Shown one piece after another: positions 32,664 through 40,199 of a stretch of 64,000 nt of DNA. The DNA comes from Mucilaginibacter sp. 14171R-50 (lineage in GTDB: Bacteria; Bacteroidota; Bacteroidia; Sphingobacteriales; Sphingobacteriaceae). Position 1 is the first letter of the stretch, and the number at the start of each line of letters is the position of its first letter. The stretch covers positions 4,092,001 to 4,156,000 of the forward strand of contig NZ_CP048115.1 in the NCBI RefSeq assembly GCF_010093045.1, read 5' to 3'. The notes under the pieces are model-generated. The model saw nothing but the letters and a program-made list of their open reading frames with translations, made no database searches and was not told the DNA's origin. Made by a program: the position numbers and the translations under genes.

Positions 32664-32687
32664 TCCCCCTTCAGGGGGCTGGGGGGC
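32664..32687. repeat. PFRGLGG repeat, copy 3 (at the proS stop)
   Basis: CCCCCTTCAGGGGGCTGGGG then GGC, on the minus strand CCCCCTGAAGGGGG with the flanking C-run. The first repeat base belongs to the proS TAG stop (32687-32689). Confidence 0.75.
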
Positions 32688-34159
32688 TAATATGCCCTTG
32701 CAAATAACACCCGCTGTGTCGACGGTTTACCCGTCAGGATGCATTTGCCTTGTTCCTGCTTATTGTTCAAAGGTATACAACGGATTGTAGCCTTAGTTTC
32801 ATCTTTTATTTTTTGTTCCGTTTCGGCGGTGCCATCCCAGTGGGCCGATATAAAGCCCGGCTGTTCGTCAAGCATGCGTTTAAACTCATCGTAGGTGTCT
32901 ACCTCGGTGGTGTTTTCGGCACGGAAGTCAGCCGCTTTTTTATAAATGTTTGCCTGTATTTCCTCCAGCAGCGCTTCAATGTGTGCCGCAAGGCCTTCCT
33001 GGTTTACCGTTTCCTTGGTTTTGGTATCCCGACGGGCAAGTTCAACAGTACCGTTCTGCATATCTCGGCTGCCAATAGCAACGCGCAAAGGCACACCTTT
33101 CAATTCGTACTCGGCAAATTTTGCGCCCGGGCGATGGGTATCTCGCTTATCAAATTTTACGCTGATATCTTTAGCCCTAAGCTCTTTTGTTAAAGCGTTC
33201 ACATATGTGGTGATATTTTCCAATTCTTCGGCGTGCTTGTAAATAGGAACTACAACAACCTGTATAGGCGCCAGTTTTGGCGGCAGTACCAAACCCGCGT
33301 CATCAGAGTGGGCCATGATCAGCGCCCCTATTAAACGGGTTGATACACCCCACGAGGTTGCCCACACAAAATCCTGCACGTTATCTTTAGTGGTGAACTT
33401 TACATCAAACGCCTTAGCAAAATTTTGCCCTAAAAAATGCGATGTTCCTGCCTGCAAGGCCTTACCATCCTGCATTAAGGCTTCAATACAATAAGTATCT
33501 AAAGCGCCTGCAAAGCGTTCGTTTGGCGTTTTGCGGCCTTTTACCACCGGCAATGCCATCCAGTTTTCGGCAAAGTCGGCATAAACATCCAGCATCTGTT
33601 CTGTTTCTGCTACAGCTTCTTCAGATGTTGCGTGGGCGGTGTGGCCTTCCTGCCATAAAAATTCGCTGGTGCGTAAAAACAAACGGGTTCGCATTTCCCA
33701 GCGCATTACGTTGGCCCATTGGTTAACCAGTATGGGCAGGTCGCGGTAGCTTTGTATCCAGCCGCGGTAGGTGTTCCAGATGATGGTTTCGGATGTTGGA
33801 CGGATAATTAATTCTTCCTCTAATTTTGCTTCTTCATCCACAACAATATTACCATCGCCATCGTTCTTTAGCCTGTAGTGAGTAACCACAGCGCATTCTT
33901 TAGCGAAGCCTTCCACGTGGCTGGCCTCTTTAGAGAAAAAAGATTTTGGTATAAGCAACGGAAAGTAAGCGTTTTGGTGACCGGTTTCTTTAAACATTTT
34001 ATCGAGCACCGCCTGTATTTTTTCCCAGATAGAATACCCATAAGGTTTAATGATCATACACCCCCTGACAGGCGAATATTCGGCCATGTCAGATTTAATT
34101 ATTAAGTCGTTAAACCATTGCGAATAATCTTCGTCTTTACTAATAACACCTTTGCTCAT
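32687..34159 (-). CDS. proS: Prolyl-tRNA synthetase (eukaryote/archaea-like type)
   Basis: The protein has 490 residues from the ATG at 34159 (MSKGVISKDEDYSQWFNDL). Class II motifs are seen: RPTSETIIWNTYRGWI, RWEMRTRLFLRTSEFLWQEGHTAH (motif 2 region) and GALIMAHSDDAGLVLPPKLAP (motif 3). There is no editing insertion between motifs 2 and 3, which fits the shorter eukaryote-like form found in many Bacteroidetes. The C-terminal domain ends VLFARAY, the usual terminal Tyr of this type. It charges tRNA-Pro. Its -7 box is on the divergent side toward the lipoprotein gene. Confidence 0.95.
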   Translation of the reverse strand: MSKGVISKDEDYSQWFNDLIIKSDMAEYSPVRGCMIIKPYGYSIWEKIQAVLDKMFKETGHQNAYFPLLIPKSFFSKEASHVEGFAKECAVVTHYRLKNDGDGNIVVDEEAKLEEELIIRPTSETIIWNTYRGWIQSYRDLPILVNQWANVMRWEMRTRLFLRTSEFLWQEGHTAHATSEEAVAETEQMLDVYADFAENWMALPVVKGRKTPNERFAGALDTYCIEALMQDGKALQAGTSHFLGQNFAKAFDVKFTTKDNVQDFVWATSWGVSTRLIGALIMAHSDDAGLVLPPKLAPIQVVVVPIYKHAEELENITTYVNALTKELRAKDISVKFDKRDTHRPGAKFAEYELKGVPLRVAIGSRDMQNGTVELARRDTKTKETVNQEGLAAHIEALLEEIQANIYKKAADFRAENTTEVDTYDEFKRMLDEQPGFISAHWDGTAETEQKIKDETKATIRCIPLNNKQEQGKCILTGKPSTQRVLFARAY

Positions 34160-34207
34160 ATATTGATCTTTGGAATAGAAATTGACTTTGTTATTAAAAT
34201 TAATAAC

Positions 34208-34215
34208 GCCCAAAT
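34208..34215 (-). promoter_or_regulatory. -7 element of proS
   Basis: On the minus strand TAAATTTG (34215-34208) matches TAnnTTTG. It lies 48 bp before the proS ATG. No convincing -33 element is seen. Confidence 0.45.
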
Positions 34216-34267
34216 TTATAAATTTATACGTTTATTTGACCTTGAACTTTACATCCTTACAAACAAA

Positions 34268-35158
34268 ATGAAAAGGGACCTTATTAAAGGAATTATTTTG
34301 ATTGGCGCGGTAGCGCTGAGTTCCTGCTCCGTTAACAAAACCGCATCCACCTCTAAGAACGACGACGACGTGTATTTTTCGCATGCTTCGGCTGCCGAAG
34401 AACCTGTTTATATCACCAGAAATGAAGAGTACAACCAGGAGGCCAACGACCAGTACAGCGATGAGGATGATTATTTCTATTATGATGATTATGCCTCGCG
34501 CATAAACCGTTTCAGTTATTACTCCCCGTTTGGATATTATGATGCCGGCTATTACGGCTATGGCTACGGCTCACCTTACTTTGGCGGCGGCTGGGGCTGG
34601 GGTGGTGTTAACCCATACTACTACGGTGGCTACGGTTACAACTTTGGTATAGGCTACGGCCTTGGCGGCTGGGGACTGGGCATTGGTTACGGCTGGGGAG
34701 GCTATGGTTATCCATGGGGTTATTCACCATGGGGTTACGGGGGCTACTATTCACCTTACTCTTACTGGGGCACCGGTATAGGCTATGGTGGAGGTTACTG
34801 GGGCGTCTACTCTGCATATAACCGGGGCAACGCGCGCCCATACAGGGGTAATGGCAGCCCGGGCAGTTCATACGGCAATACACACCGTACCGCTTATGGC
34901 GATCGAAACACTGGTATTGGTTATATTCCAAACAGGGGCTCGCGCGGGGGCAACAGTGGACAAACAAGCGGCAGGCCGGTATATGGCGATACGCGTGCTA
35001 CCCGCGGCGTACGTAACGATGTGCCAACTTATCAGCCAAGCGTAGATCGTTCTTCACCTTCAAGCAATAGCAGTGGTGGCGGCCGAAGCAGTGGTGGCGG
35101 TTCCAGCTCGGGCAGCAGCGGCGGTGGCGGTGGCGGCGGCAGGCCGGTAAGGAACTAA
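34268..35158 (+). CDS. Gly/Tyr-rich surface lipoprotein of low complexity
   Basis: The protein has 296 residues from the ATG at 34268; the longer frame overlaps proS and its promoter. A lipobox (ALSSC, Cys near 20) marks a lipoprotein. A short acidic region with DEDDYFYYDDY precedes about 120 residues rich in Gly, Tyr and Trp with repeated YGGY, GWG and YSP words; the end is Ser/Gly-rich with a GGGG run before RPVRN. The composition suggests a disordered or adhesive surface chain. No family is recognised. The next gene starts 21 bp later and is probably co-transcribed. Confidence 0.75.
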   Translation: MKRDLIKGIILIGAVALSSCSVNKTASTSKNDDDVYFSHASAAEEPVYITRNEEYNQEANDQYSDEDDYFYYDDYASRINRFSYYSPFGYYDAGYYGYGYGSPYFGGGWGWGGVNPYYYGGYGYNFGIGYGLGGWGLGIGYGWGGYGYPWGYSPWGYGGYYSPYSYWGTGIGYGGGYWGVYSAYNRGNARPYRGNGSPGSSYGNTHRTAYGDRNTGIGYIPNRGSRGGNSGQTSGRPVYGDTRATRGVRNDVPTYQPSVDRSSPSSNSSGGGRSSGGGSSSGSSGGGGGGGRPVRN

Positions 35159-35178
35159 TTATAAAACACCTAAAGTTT

Positions 35179-36657
35179 ATGAAAATAAAATATATACTAA
35201 GTGTAATTGCTATAGTAGCATTTACCCAAAATAGCTTTGCCCAGTATTCGCAGGATGCCATCCGGTTCTCGCAAACTACAACGGGATCTACCTCGCGCAT
35301 AAAGGCAGTAGGGAATGCCGGTACCGCAGTTGGCGGCGACCTGAGCAACATAACCGGTAACCCGGCTGGCTTAGGCTTTTTTACAAGATCGGAGTTTAGC
35401 ATTACGCCCGAGTATGATGGAGCCAAATCAAACTCCACCTACCTGGGGCAAACTGGTAGCGCTTCGCGTAACACCGGTAATTTAAACCATGCTGGGTTGG
35501 TCATTTATAACCAGTTAACCAAACCTGCCGGTGCCGATAAAAATAAAGGGTGGCTAAGCGTAAATTATGGCGTGGCCTTTAACCGCACCAACGATTTCAA
35601 CCAAAATATCCACTACAGCGGCGCAAACGGATCAAACTCCATTAACACTTATTTTGCATCGCAGGCAAACGAGTTTGGCATCGGTGAGGGTACATTGCCC
35701 GGCTGGGCGTATGATCATCAGTTAATAGACCAGTATGCTTTAACCCCAACCACCGCCGAGTACAGGGCTAACAATGTGGGCTCAACCGCGCAGGAAGCCA
35801 TCATTAATCGCAGCGGCGGTCAATCGGGCGTCGACCTTTCCTTCGGCGCCAATTACAGCAATAAATTTTACTTAGGTTTAGGCCTTAGTTTTACAGATGT
35901 CAACTACAAATCGTTCGGTACTTTTTATGAAGACGGTACCGTGTCGGTACTTGAAAGCGGCGCGCCCGTTAACCGCGATTTTTCTTCGGCTTACTCGCAA
36001 AACCAAATTACAAAAGGAACCGGGTTTAGCGCCAGGCTGGGTGTTATTTACAAACCTACCGAAGCGGTGCGTTTAGGCGCGGTGTTCACCTCCCCTACCT
36101 TTTACAATATCGACGATGTTTATTACGAAGGGCTCAGTTCCAAGATCGGTAACAGCGCGCAAAACAATAACCAATCGGGCGATTACACGCTAAACTATAA
36201 CATGCGCACCCCGCTAAGATTGGCAGGCGGCGCAGCAGTATTTATCAAGCATTTTGGCTTTATTACCGGCGATGTGGAATACGTTGATTACAGCAGCGCC
36301 CACCTGAGCAGCAGTTCTGACTATAATGCAGATTTTATTGATAACGGCGATATAAAAAGCCTGTATAAATCTGCCATTAACGCGCATGTAGGCGCCGAAG
36401 CGCGCCTTACAAACTTTTTTATGCTGCGCGGCGGTTACGGCATTCAGGGCGATGCCCGTAAAGACAACGGCAGCGACATAAAAACGGTAAGCGGCGGTGT
36501 TGGCCTGCGTTTTGGTAGTTATTATGTAGATGCTACCTATGCTCACTCAAGCGGCAATCAAAATATATTCCCTTATGATATTGGCAGCGCAAGCCCGGCG
36601 GCTATGTTAAAGAACAGCAATGATAATGCATATTTGACACTGGGTTACCGGTTCTAA
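35179..36657 (+). CDS. FadL/OmpP1-like outer-membrane transporter
   Basis: The protein has 492 residues with a signal peptide ending NSFAQ (about 21). The start of the mature chain, TGSTSRIKAVGNAGTAVGGD-LSNITGNPAGLGFF, matches the FadL/OmpP1 N-terminal hatch pattern (NPAG). Alternating strand segments follow and the last residues, YLTLGYRF, are an outer-membrane C-terminus with Phe. FadL proteins take up hydrophobic compounds such as fatty acids and aromatics. Sequence alone does not show the ligand. It is followed by a strong terminator. Confidence 0.85.
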   Translation: MKIKYILSVIAIVAFTQNSFAQYSQDAIRFSQTTTGSTSRIKAVGNAGTAVGGDLSNITGNPAGLGFFTRSEFSITPEYDGAKSNSTYLGQTGSASRNTGNLNHAGLVIYNQLTKPAGADKNKGWLSVNYGVAFNRTNDFNQNIHYSGANGSNSINTYFASQANEFGIGEGTLPGWAYDHQLIDQYALTPTTAEYRANNVGSTAQEAIINRSGGQSGVDLSFGANYSNKFYLGLGLSFTDVNYKSFGTFYEDGTVSVLESGAPVNRDFSSAYSQNQITKGTGFSARLGVIYKPTEAVRLGAVFTSPTFYNIDDVYYEGLSSKIGNSAQNNNQSGDYTLNYNMRTPLRLAGGAAVFIKHFGFITGDVEYVDYSSAHLSSSSDYNADFIDNGDIKSLYKSAINAHVGAEARLTNFFMLRGGYGIQGDARKDNGSDIKTVSGGVGLRFGSYYVDATYAHSSGNQNIFPYDIGSASPAAMLKNSNDNAYLTLGYRF

Positions 36658-36690
36658 GTTTGCAGTAAAAAGTTTGCAGTTTGCAGGCAT

Positions 36691-36724
36691 AAAAAAAGCG
36701 ATGAGGCTACTCATCGCTTTTTTG
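36691..36724. terminator. Bidirectional terminator between the FadL-like gene and dps
   Basis: Perfect stem AGCGATGAG (36697-36705) with its complement (36710-36718), GCTA loop, A-tract on the left and T-tract on the right. It serves both convergent genes. Confidence 0.9.
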
Positions 36725-36756
36725 TTTTTAGATTTAAGTGAGGCCTAACCTCGCCC

Positions 36757-37236
36757 TCAATCTTCATTCACAAAAGACCGCAGCATCCAGGTATTCTTTT
36801 CTTTAAACTGCATAAAACGATTGATCATGTCGTTGGTGCCGTCATCACCGGCATCGGCGGTTATATCCAGTATCTGGCGCTCCATTTCTATCAGGGTGGC
36901 CATATCCTCTATTAAAGCCTTAACCATATCGGTATCTTTCATACCAATTGTATTAACTTCTTTTAAAGTTGATGTACCAATATAGTCCTTAAACGTACTG
37001 TATGGTGGTTTACCCAGGGTAAGTATGCGCTCGGCCAGCTCGTCAATAGTAGTGAGGGCTTCGGTGTACAGCTCCTCAAATTTTACGTGCAGGGTAAAAA
37101 AGCTTTTGCCCTTAACATTCCAGTGGCAGCCGCGTAATTTTTGATAATGAATATGGTAATTTGCCAGCAGGTCGTTCAGGTGATCAACAACCGGTTTTAC
37201 TTTTTTTTCTTCGAGGCTAATTTTTTCAGCGTCCAT
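36757..37236 (-). CDS. dps: Dps-family ferritin-like protein
   Basis: The protein has 159 residues from the ATG at 37236 (MDAEKISLEEKKV). The Dps ferroxidase motif is clear: His in RGCHWNVKG, then LHVKFEELYTEAL and DELAERI with the His/Asp/Glu iron ligands, and GDDGTNDMI near the C-terminus. Dps forms 12-mers that oxidise and store iron and shield DNA in stress. The N-terminal tail is weakly basic, so DNA binding could be reduced. It is preceded by a divergent gene with a partly matching -7 box. Confidence 0.92.
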   Translation of the reverse strand: MDAEKISLEEKKVKPVVDHLNDLLANYHIHYQKLRGCHWNVKGKSFFTLHVKFEELYTEALTTIDELAERILTLGKPPYSTFKDYIGTSTLKEVNTIGMKDTDMVKALIEDMATLIEMERQILDITADAGDDGTNDMINRFMQFKEKNTWMLRSFVNED

Positions 37237-37330
37237 GATATGTGAGTTTTTTGGTGATAACAGCCGCTCGCGGGCTTTGTTTATCAAATTTAAGCACTTT
37301 TAATATTAATGCCCATATTTGCACACTCAA

Positions 37331-38092
37331 ATGACAATGCTACAACCATTCATATCCCACAACTTTAACGGCACAGTTTGGCGGCTGCAAATTGACGGGG
37401 AAATGGATATAATGGGCATCGAGGTGCGCAATACTAACGATAAGCAAACCAGCTTTACTTCTATAAGTCTTTTAACCGGCACGGTATATTTTGATTCGTT
37501 TACGCTCCCCGAGCGGTGGCTCACGGGCATCGAGGCCCTTTATAAGGGAGTGATGTTACTGCACTACTATAAACACGAAACAAGCCCCGAGCATAGCGCT
37601 ATTATTGCTGTTGACGCAACTGCCCCGAAAGAAGTGTGGAGTAATTACAGCCTCGCGTTCGACCATTTAACCGTAAACGGCCCGGCGGTATACAATACCG
37701 CTCTTCAGCCAAAAAAATTATTTGTGGCTGATGTGGCCACGGGTAAAACCATTAGCACTTATGATGCAAACCTGGATAAACCTTTTGAGAATTTTATCGT
37801 CATACCCGATATGGTGCCCGCCGAGCAGGTACTTACGGATGTTTTACCCGAAGAACCTTACGGAAACATGGTGCATTTCCTAAACCATAATAGTTACAGA
37901 ATTGTATCTTTGCACACTTTAAAAAACGGGGCTTTGCAACAGCATCTGTATATCATGAACGGTGGTAACATAGTTTACCACGATTTATTGAACCAGGGTA
38001 TACAAAAATTACAACCAGAGGCGTTTGTATTACATAAAAGCGCTTTAATTTATATTAAAAACCGCACCGAAATAAAGGTTTTAAAACTATAA
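37331..38092 (+). CDS. DUF4905-like protein
   Basis: The protein has 253 residues from the ATG at 37331 (another ATG at 37337 is equally possible). It is a beta-rich protein, with strands such as TVWRLQIDGEMDIMGIEVRN, HSAIIAVDATAPKEVW and LFVADVATGKT, resembling DUF4905 proteins of Bacteroidetes, which may fold like a propeller. No signal peptide is seen. Function is unknown. A 21-bp gap separates it from the LysM gene, and the three genes to udk look like one operon. Confidence 0.6.
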   Translation: MTMLQPFISHNFNGTVWRLQIDGEMDIMGIEVRNTNDKQTSFTSISLLTGTVYFDSFTLPERWLTGIEALYKGVMLLHYYKHETSPEHSAIIAVDATAPKEVWSNYSLAFDHLTVNGPAVYNTALQPKKLFVADVATGKTISTYDANLDKPFENFIVIPDMVPAEQVLTDVLPEEPYGNMVHFLNHNSYRIVSLHTLKNGALQQHLYIMNGGNIVYHDLLNQGIQKLQPEAFVLHKSALIYIKNRTEIKVLKL

Positions 38093-38113
38093 ATTATTGA
38101 ATAAGAATTTATT

Positions 38114-39073
38114 ATGAAATTTAAAATACTACTGTTATCTACTATTTTGCTCGGCTTAACTTCTGCATTATATGCAACTGCCCTTCCTGATTCTATTGGG
38201 GTAGAAAACCTTAACGGCAAAAAAGTGATACTGCATAAACTGGACCCAAAAGACAATTATTATTCTATAGGTCGCCGTTATGGCGTTAGCCCCAAAATCA
38301 TTCAAAAATTTAATAACAACGCCCCTTTACAAATTGGCCATGTTATAAAGGTACCTACTGATAGATCTATTGTAGAGCCTACGCCCGTGGTTCAACCGCC
38401 GGTAACGCCAGTTAAACCCGATAACCAGGGGTCTGTAAAAACACAACAAAACAAACAGCAGCAGCCTCAAAGCGCAGATCAGAAAGCTGCGCCTGATACC
38501 GAAAAAAATAATACTGCCGGCGCAACGTCCCAGCAATATAAGGTTTCGGCACACGAAACGCTGTACGCTATTGCCAAACGGTTTAACACAACGGTTGAAG
38601 CCTTAACCGCTTTAAACAAGCTTAAATCAAACAGCTTATCTACTGGCCAGGTTATATTGGTACCTAACGGGGTTGCCGCTACCCCGCCGCGCCCGGCTGC
38701 AGAGGCAAATGCCGATACAGCTAAGCGCGATTCGACCTATGTTAGCCCCGACAGCCTGGACCGGCATATTCCTACAAACCGTTATGGCCTGTTCGAAAAA
38801 AATGAAAAAGGCGTAGCTACCTGGATAGATGACACCAGCCTTGATCCTAATAAGAAACTGATACTGCACCGTACTGCCCCTATTGGCACAGTTATGCGTA
38901 TTACCAACCCTATGAATAACCGAACTACTTTTGCGAAGGTTGTCGGCCGGTTTACCGACAGCCAGTCGACCCGCGACGCTATCATTGTAATGACCAAAAA
39001 TGTGGCCGAAGCATTAGGCGCACTGGATAAACGTTTTCAAGTAAACATCAGCTACGGTACACCTAATGAATAA
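38114..39073 (+). CDS. LysM protein with C-terminal double-psi-barrel-like domain
   Basis: The protein has 319 residues with a signal peptide ending YATA (about 23). A first LysM lies at about 43-83 (DNYYSIGRRYGVSPKIIQKF), a Pro/Gln-rich linker at about 95-140, and a second LysM at about 141-186 (HETLYAIAKRFNTTVEALTALN). The C-terminal 90 residues, with GTVMRITNPMNNRTTFAKVVG-RFTD, resemble RlpA-type double-psi beta barrels. It should bind peptidoglycan in the periplasm. Its last 8 bp overlap udk, so translation of the two is coupled. Confidence 0.88.
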   Translation: MKFKILLLSTILLGLTSALYATALPDSIGVENLNGKKVILHKLDPKDNYYSIGRRYGVSPKIIQKFNNNAPLQIGHVIKVPTDRSIVEPTPVVQPPVTPVKPDNQGSVKTQQNKQQQPQSADQKAAPDTEKNNTAGATSQQYKVSAHETLYAIAKRFNTTVEALTALNKLKSNSLSTGQVILVPNGVAATPPRPAAEANADTAKRDSTYVSPDSLDRHIPTNRYGLFEKNEKGVATWIDDTSLDPNKKLILHRTAPIGTVMRITNPMNNRTTFAKVVGRFTDSQSTRDAIIVMTKNVAEALGALDKRFQVNISYGTPNE

Positions 39074-39701
39074 ACCTTATGTTATTGGTGTTGCCGGAGG
39101 GAGTGGCTCGGGCAAAACTTTCTTTTTAAAATGCTTTTTGGAACACTTTAGAGATGACGAAGTGTGTCTGGTATCGCAGGATGATTATTATTTCCCGGTG
39201 GGGCATACTATGACCAAGGAGGAGAACAAGGAGTATAACTTCGACCTCCCTTCTACCATTGACTACGACCATTTTGAGAGCGACATTTTTAAGTTATTGA
39301 ACAACGAGTCGTTCATTAAACAGGAATATACCTTTAACAACCCGGATGTTATCCCTAAAATGCTTGAAATAAAGCCGGCACCTATTATTATTGTGGAGGG
39401 CCTTTTTATTATGCACTTCGGCAGAATTAAGGACATACTTGATATGACCATATTTATTGAGGCCGACGAAGAAGTAGCCCTGCAGCGCCGCCTAAAGCGC
39501 GACCTGCACGAACGCGGCTACTCTAACGAAGACGCCTACTATAAATGGATAAATCACGTGGTACCGGCTTATAAAGAGTATTTGCTGCCCTACCGGGATG
39601 TGTGCGACAAGATCGTTATCAATAACACACAGGAAGCGGCTGATATTATAAAAGTAACGGAAGAAATTTCGCAGGAGCTGCGCGAGAAAGTTTTAGTGTA
39701 A
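39066..39701 (+). CDS. udk: Uridine kinase
   Basis: The protein has 211 residues. A P-loop GVAGGSGSGKTFF opens the protein; DDYYFP and FDLPSTIDYDHF, and IIIVEGLFIMHF, are the uridine-kinase blocks that bind nucleoside. RRLKRDLHERGYSNEDAYYKW matches the lid region. It phosphorylates uridine or cytidine with ATP or GTP in nucleoside salvage in the cytoplasm. The start overlaps the LysM gene by 8 bp, an unusual pairing of wall and nucleoside functions that probably reflects shared transcription only. Confidence 0.93.
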   Translation: MNKPYVIGVAGGSGSGKTFFLKCFLEHFRDDEVCLVSQDDYYFPVGHTMTKEENKEYNFDLPSTIDYDHFESDIFKLLNNESFIKQEYTFNNPDVIPKMLEIKPAPIIIVEGLFIMHFGRIKDILDMTIFIEADEEVALQRRLKRDLHERGYSNEDAYYKWINHVVPAYKEYLLPYRDVCDKIVINNTQEAADIIKVTEEISQELREKVLV

Positions 39702-39779
39702 ATATCACCCAACAGACCTGTTTTGCATTGGAAATAAGGTATTATATTGTGCGATTTTTTACTGCTGAAAATTCAGGTA

Positions 39780-40049
39780 TCAATCACAGTTGAGTAACAG
39801 ATCGTAATATTTTTTCATTAAAATGGTATCGTAGTTAACCAAAGAGTTATAAGCTTCGGTAACAAGCTCTGTTAAAATAGACGAGCCGAGCTGCCCTGCA
39901 CCATTAGGGATGGAATCGTAATAAGTAATTAACTCTTTTACCCTTATAATTTCGTACAATAATTTCTGGATCAGATCGGTTTGCGCACCGCTTTGCACCC
40001 CGGGTGAATTATTGAGAAAGTCTAAAGGATCGTTAGTAGTAGATGTCAT
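39780..40049 (-). CDS. Small conserved-looking protein of unknown function
   Basis: The protein has 89 residues from the ATG at 40049 (MTSTTNDPLDFL). It is mostly helical with no membrane segment. The segment QTDLIQKLLYEIIRVKELITYYDSI suggests a coiled coil. I do not recognise its family. It lies between udk and pnp on the minus strand, with its own 150-bp upstream gap, so it is probably expressed separately from pnp. Confidence 0.55.
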   Translation of the reverse strand: MTSTTNDPLDFLNNSPGVQSGAQTDLIQKLLYEIIRVKELITYYDSIPNGAGQLGSSILTELVTEAYNSLVNYDTILMKKYYDLLLNCD

Positions 40050-40156
40050 TTGCAATAAAGGGATCGGCTTTATGTCCGCTGATATAACTATACTTAACTA
40101 AAATTAACAACTAAGACTTACGTTTGGTTTTAATTAAAAAAACTTTTTTTGTTAAA

Positions 40157-40188
40157 AAGTAAAACCCTCTAATTAGAGGGTTTTACTT
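40157..40188 (-). terminator. Terminator of pnp
   Basis: A perfect 32-bp palindrome (AAGTAAAACCCTCTAA and its complement); on the minus strand it is followed by TTTTT. It is 12 bp past the pnp stop. Confidence 0.9.
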
Positions 40189-40199
40189 TGGTAGGCCGG

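Noticed and set aside
34118..34267. N-terminal extension of the lipoprotein gene
   Set aside because: It overlaps proS and its promoter and would destroy the lipoprotein signal; the ATG at 34268 gives a proper lipobox.
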